Below, piece after piece: positions 61,116 to 64,000 of a DNA stretch of 64,000 nt. The stretch's first letter is position 1. Each line of letters starts with the position of its first letter. Source of the DNA: Sva-07 sp963716095. Lineage in GTDB: Bacteria; Actinomycetota; Acidimicrobiia; Acidimicrobiales; Ilumatobacteraceae. Made by a program: the position numbers and the translations under genes. The notes below the pieces were generated by a model that did no database searches, had not been told where the DNA came from, and saw only the letters and a list, made by a program, of their open reading frames with translations. The stretch lies in the NCBI GenBank assembly GCA_963716095.1, contig CAVQSV010000006.1, forward strand, positions 32,910 to 96,909, in the 5' to 3' direction.

Positions 61116-63108
61116 TCATGAGTTCACGGTTCCCCCGATCGGAAGGCTCATCGTCGAGCCGCCGAGCGCTGACTGCGATCCTGGGTTCTGGGCGACTGCG
61201 ACCAGCGAACGGCCGCTGTCGTAGATCTGTTCGGCGACCGGGCGCAGCGCGTCGCCGACGAAGGGCAAGATGACGAGGTCGCCCGGGTCGGTGTTGGTGT
61301 TGACCCAACTGATGACGTCGGTCCCGTCGCGGTACTCGGAGTGTTCCGGGAGCTGGATGTCGAGTGCGGAGATCTCCTCGGGGGCGGCGGGGCCGACGAC
61401 GAGTGGATGATCCTTCCCGACGAGCGAGCGAGCGACCTGTGCACCCAGCGAGATCGAGGGCACGCGACCCGGGATGAGATCGTCGGCGACGAGCGCGATG
61501 CGTTGGTGTGGCTGGAGGTCGTCGTGGAGTGCCGCGATCAGAACGGGCACCGACGTGGACGCGACGATCTCGCTGTAGCTGGCTCCGAGCACTTGGCTTC
61601 GGAGATTCGTGGGCCCGGGCCACGCCAGGAGCAAGAGCGAGGAGTCGTCTTCGATCGCGGTGCGGTTGATCCCGGATGCGACCGAGCGATCGACCCGGAG
61701 CTGGGTTTCGACATCCTGGCCCATTCGTCTGAGCACCTGATCAGCGCGATCGTTGCTCGGCGCGCCCCGACTCGATCCGAGCCGGCGCCGTCGATGGAAT
61801 CACGACGATCGGCTGGAGAATGCCGCCGACCGGGTCGGCGAGTCGCCCGGCGAGCCCGATGATCTGAGCCAGGATGTCATCGGGGATGTCCGCCGCCGGG
61901 ACGAGGATGGCCTCGCCGGGACGTCGTTGTTCGTCGATCGGCACCGTGATTCTCGGCGCATACCGGATCGTGCCGATCGATGTGATCACCAGACTGACGG
62001 CGACGACGACCATCACTGCGTTGACCACGTCGTCGCCATAGAGCCCCGCCTCGAGGCCGATCACCGTCGCGGCGAGCGTCGCAGCTGCTTGGGCCACCGA
62101 CATCGAGAACATCAGCCCGACCTCGGCCCCGGTCAGATCGAAGGCACGCCCCGACAACCATGCTGCGGCCGCTTTTCCCACGACCAGCGCGACGACGAAC
62201 CCTCCGGCCAACCGCAACGTCTCGACCGTGAACATCACTTCGGGGTCGAACAGGAGCCCGACCGACACGAGAAATGTCGGGATGAAGATGGCGTTGCCGA
62301 TGAAGTCGGTCACCGCCATGAGCGGGCTTGCGTTCGGGACGAGGCGGTTCAGTCCGACCCCCATGAAGAATGCGCCGAGCAATGGTTCGATCCCGAGGAG
62401 TTCAGCAACCACCGCCGAGGAGGTGAGGCCGATGAGCACCATCAAGTACCGCAGGGTTCGTTCCTGACCGATTCCCATGAAGAAGGTGCGTGCCAGGAAG
62501 GGGTAGATGGCCAGGCACCAGACGGCCAACCCGATCAATCCCAGCGCGATGTTCAACACCAACCGCACGCCACCCGAGTCGCCGGTCTCGGTGCCGATGA
62601 TCACGGCCAGGATGACCAACGAGATGGTGTCGGTGATCGAACTCGCGCCGACGATGGCCGCCACCGCCCGGTTCTTGGTCAACCCGTACTGGTTGACGGT
62701 CGGATAGGTGATCAACGTGAACGACGCCCAGAACGAGCCGATCAAGATCGCCGCAGTGGTGTCGATGTCGAGCAACAACGCAATCCCGGTACCCAACACG
62801 AGTGGGATGAGTGCGGTCAGCAGGCCGAAGCCGGCGGAGAGCTTCCGAAACCGGATGAACGAGTCGATGTCGAGCTGGAGACCTGCCAGGAAGATGAGGT
62901 AGAGCACGCCGATGCTGCCGACCGAGTCCAGGGTGTCGAATCCGGGCAGCACATCGAGCATGTTCGGGCCGATCAGGGCCCCGCCGAGCAGCAGGCCCAT
63001 CAGGCCGGGCAGTCGGAGCCGCTCGGCGATCACGGGGCCGAAGACGACGATCAACGCGACCACCGTGAACCAGAAGGCTGGACCCTGCTGCACCTCTTCC
63101 CAGGACAT
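61116..63108 (-). CDS. CPA2 cation/proton antiporter with C-terminal stress-protein domain, frame-disrupted at about 61755
   Basis: Membrane exchanger of the CPA2 (KefB-like) family, about 664 residues. The first 390 hold twelve to thirteen helices with GVLYLIFLAGLQLDID, FWASFTLITYPTV, ASSITDTISLVIL and PTFLVSVGLLFDPE, then a linker and two universal stress protein-like halves (GEAILVPAADIPDDILAQIIGLAGRL; the tail has IALVADDLIPGRVPSI). The two parts are in different frames; one GCGC restoration near 61755 joins them (ERNDRADQVLRRMGQDVE), which is why I annotate one gene. The tail probably senses a nucleotide or the cell's energy state. Confidence 0.82.
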
Positions 63109-63194
63109 GGCCTACCGCCGCACGCTCACTGGTCCAGCTGCGGAACCCGTTGACGAGTACTGCCGCTCGACGAGAAGCCTCTGCGTACCGCGTG

Positions 63195-63905
63195 TCATCG
63201 AGACCCGGACCGTTCGGCGGGCAGGGTGATGTCGTCGCTGTCAGGCTCGATCGTCGCATCGGTGAACCGTGTCACCAACAGCACCACGCTCACGGTGAAG
63301 ACCCAGGCCGGGAAGACCAGTCCTGCCGGCTGTGCCACCAGCGGGAGCACGAAGAGCACGAGGCCACTCAGGTATCCGACCACTGCAAGCCAAGACGGCA
63401 AGACTCGACTCCGCATGATCACGGTCGATGTGGTGAAGATGAAGACCGCCTGAATGCGGGGTGCCACGACGAGAATGAGAGAGCCCCCGATGCCTCCGGC
63501 CAACGATGCCGATGCCGGGCTCACCGCCGCGGCATCGAATTGCGTCATGGCGACCGCGGGAGCCGCCAGCACAGCGGCGCCGCTGAGCCACACCGCCACG
63601 TACAAGATGCCCGACCCCAGAAAGACCGTGGAGAAGAACTGGTCCTCGCGATCACCCAGGCGACGTCGAATCACGGCCACGAACCACAAGAAAGCGATTG
63701 CTGCTACCGATCCCAGGCTGAGTGCCCCGATCAACCAGGCCTGATGCCTGCCATCGTCGAACCACTGGGCCAGTTCCTCATCGCTGAGGTCCAACCTCGG
63801 GAAGCGCGACAGACGAATCATCGCCAGCACGGTGAGCACGGCATAGGCAATGCCGGCGATCGCGGCAGCCTCGATCGACCGGCCACGACGGGTCGGGTCA
63901 CCCAT
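63195..63905 (-). CDS. Six-helix membrane protein
   Basis: A 236-residue membrane protein with about six helices (at roughly 13-32, 57-78, 95-115, 127-150, 167-188 and 192-213) and short loops. The first extracellular loop is acidic (LDLSDEELAQWFDDGRHQ). No family recognised; it resembles DUF4386-type or other hypothetical actinobacterial proteins. ATG 63905 overlaps the stop of the partial gene upstream by eight bases, indicating coupling. It lies 86 bp upstream of the antiporter. Confidence 0.68.
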   Translation of the reverse strand: MGDPTRRGRSIEAAAIAGIAYAVLTVLAMIRLSRFPRLDLSDEELAQWFDDGRHQAWLIGALSLGSVAAIAFLWFVAVIRRRLGDREDQFFSTVFLGSGILYVAVWLSGAAVLAAPAVAMTQFDAAAVSPASASLAGGIGGSLILVVAPRIQAVFIFTTSTVIMRSRVLPSWLAVVGYLSGLVLFVLPLVAQPAGLVFPAWVFTVSVVLLVTRFTDATIEPDSDDITLPAERSGSR

Positions 63906-64000
63906 CGCCGTTCACCTCCGCACCGGTGACGGCGACCATCAGGTCGTCGTCAGCGGCGGGGTTGAGCGCACCCTCATCGCTGGATGAACGGCGGCGGTAC
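63898..64000 (-). CDS. 3' end of an unidentified gene
   Basis: The last 33 codons of a gene that enters from beyond the window, ending PAADDDLMVAVTGAEVNGDG and a TGA overlapping the next ATG. Acidic C-terminus; too short to assign. Confidence 0.55.
   Translation of the reverse strand, partial: YRRRSSSDEGALNPAADDDLMVAVTGAEVNGDG

Noticed and set aside
334..63108. Programmed +1 frameshifting as the explanation of the split genes
   Set aside because: The split sites share no slippery heptamer, stop codon or structure, occur in unrelated genes, and sometimes need a four-base correction. A GC loss in GCGC explains them all.
1..64000. tRNA, rRNA, transposase, integrase or phage genes
   Set aside because: I looked for clover-leaf ends, conserved rRNA segments and transposase or integrase motifs and found none that I could support.

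Overview
The window reads as chromosomal DNA of a high-GC actinobacterium. Dense short-gap coding on both strands, GTG and TTG starts, many leaderless -10 boxes and a lipid-oriented gene set (WS/DGAT acyltransferases, acyl-CoA dehydrogenase, thiolase, enoyl-CoA hydratase, Baeyer-Villiger-type monooxygenase) fit Actinomycetota. The secreted LDTR-repeat protein, DUF6325/SHOCT genes and Rieske-GltB protein suggest the Acidimicrobiia (Ilumatobacter-like); that placement rests on family recollection, not a search. I see no rRNA, tRNA, CRISPR array, prophage or insertion sequence.

Layout. 0-7.5 kb: divergent WS/DGAT genes, two coupled DUF202 proteins, a large secreted LDTR-repeat protein, a lipoprotein and an L,D-transpeptidase. 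7.5-10.5 kb: an SsnA-like amidohydrolase, small membrane proteins and a CPA1 antiporter. 10.6-16.4 kb: an unusual signalling block in which two receptor proteins with degenerate nucleotide-cyclase domains flank an MscS channel carrying a cyclic-nucleotide-binding domain. 16.5-24.5 kb: SHOCT/DUF6325 proteins, a Vps62-like membrane protein, a universal stress protein, a ceramidase-like/acyltransferase fusion and a flippase-like protein. 24.5-31 kb: lipid oxidation enzymes, flavoproteins and a LuxR regulator. 31-35 kb: an orphan tadBC pair, an HtrA-like protease and an enoyl-CoA hydratase. 35-44 kb: a SulP operon, thiolase, Rieske-glutamate synthase, a bifunctional nuclease-domain protein and an OmpA-like protein. 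44-52 kb: D-aminoacylase-type hydrolase, small stress proteins, an ABC-2 exporter and a ring-cleavage dioxygenase. 53-58 kb: a carbohydrate island (two GT4 enzymes, a barrel protein, a GH130 phosphorylase). 58-64 kb: a LuxR regulator, vapBC, a TetR regulator and a CPA2 antiporter with a stress-protein tail.

Two signals run across the window. First, 17 otherwise normal genes are broken at about 30 places, and every break I examined is repaired by one rule: restore a GC dinucleotide so that an observed GC becomes GCGC. This is most likely a consensus error at GCGC sites and should be resolved before any gene is called a pseudogene. Second, several families of 30-50 bp palindromic repeats are scattered between genes and once inside a gene; one family shows compensatory base changes in both arms.
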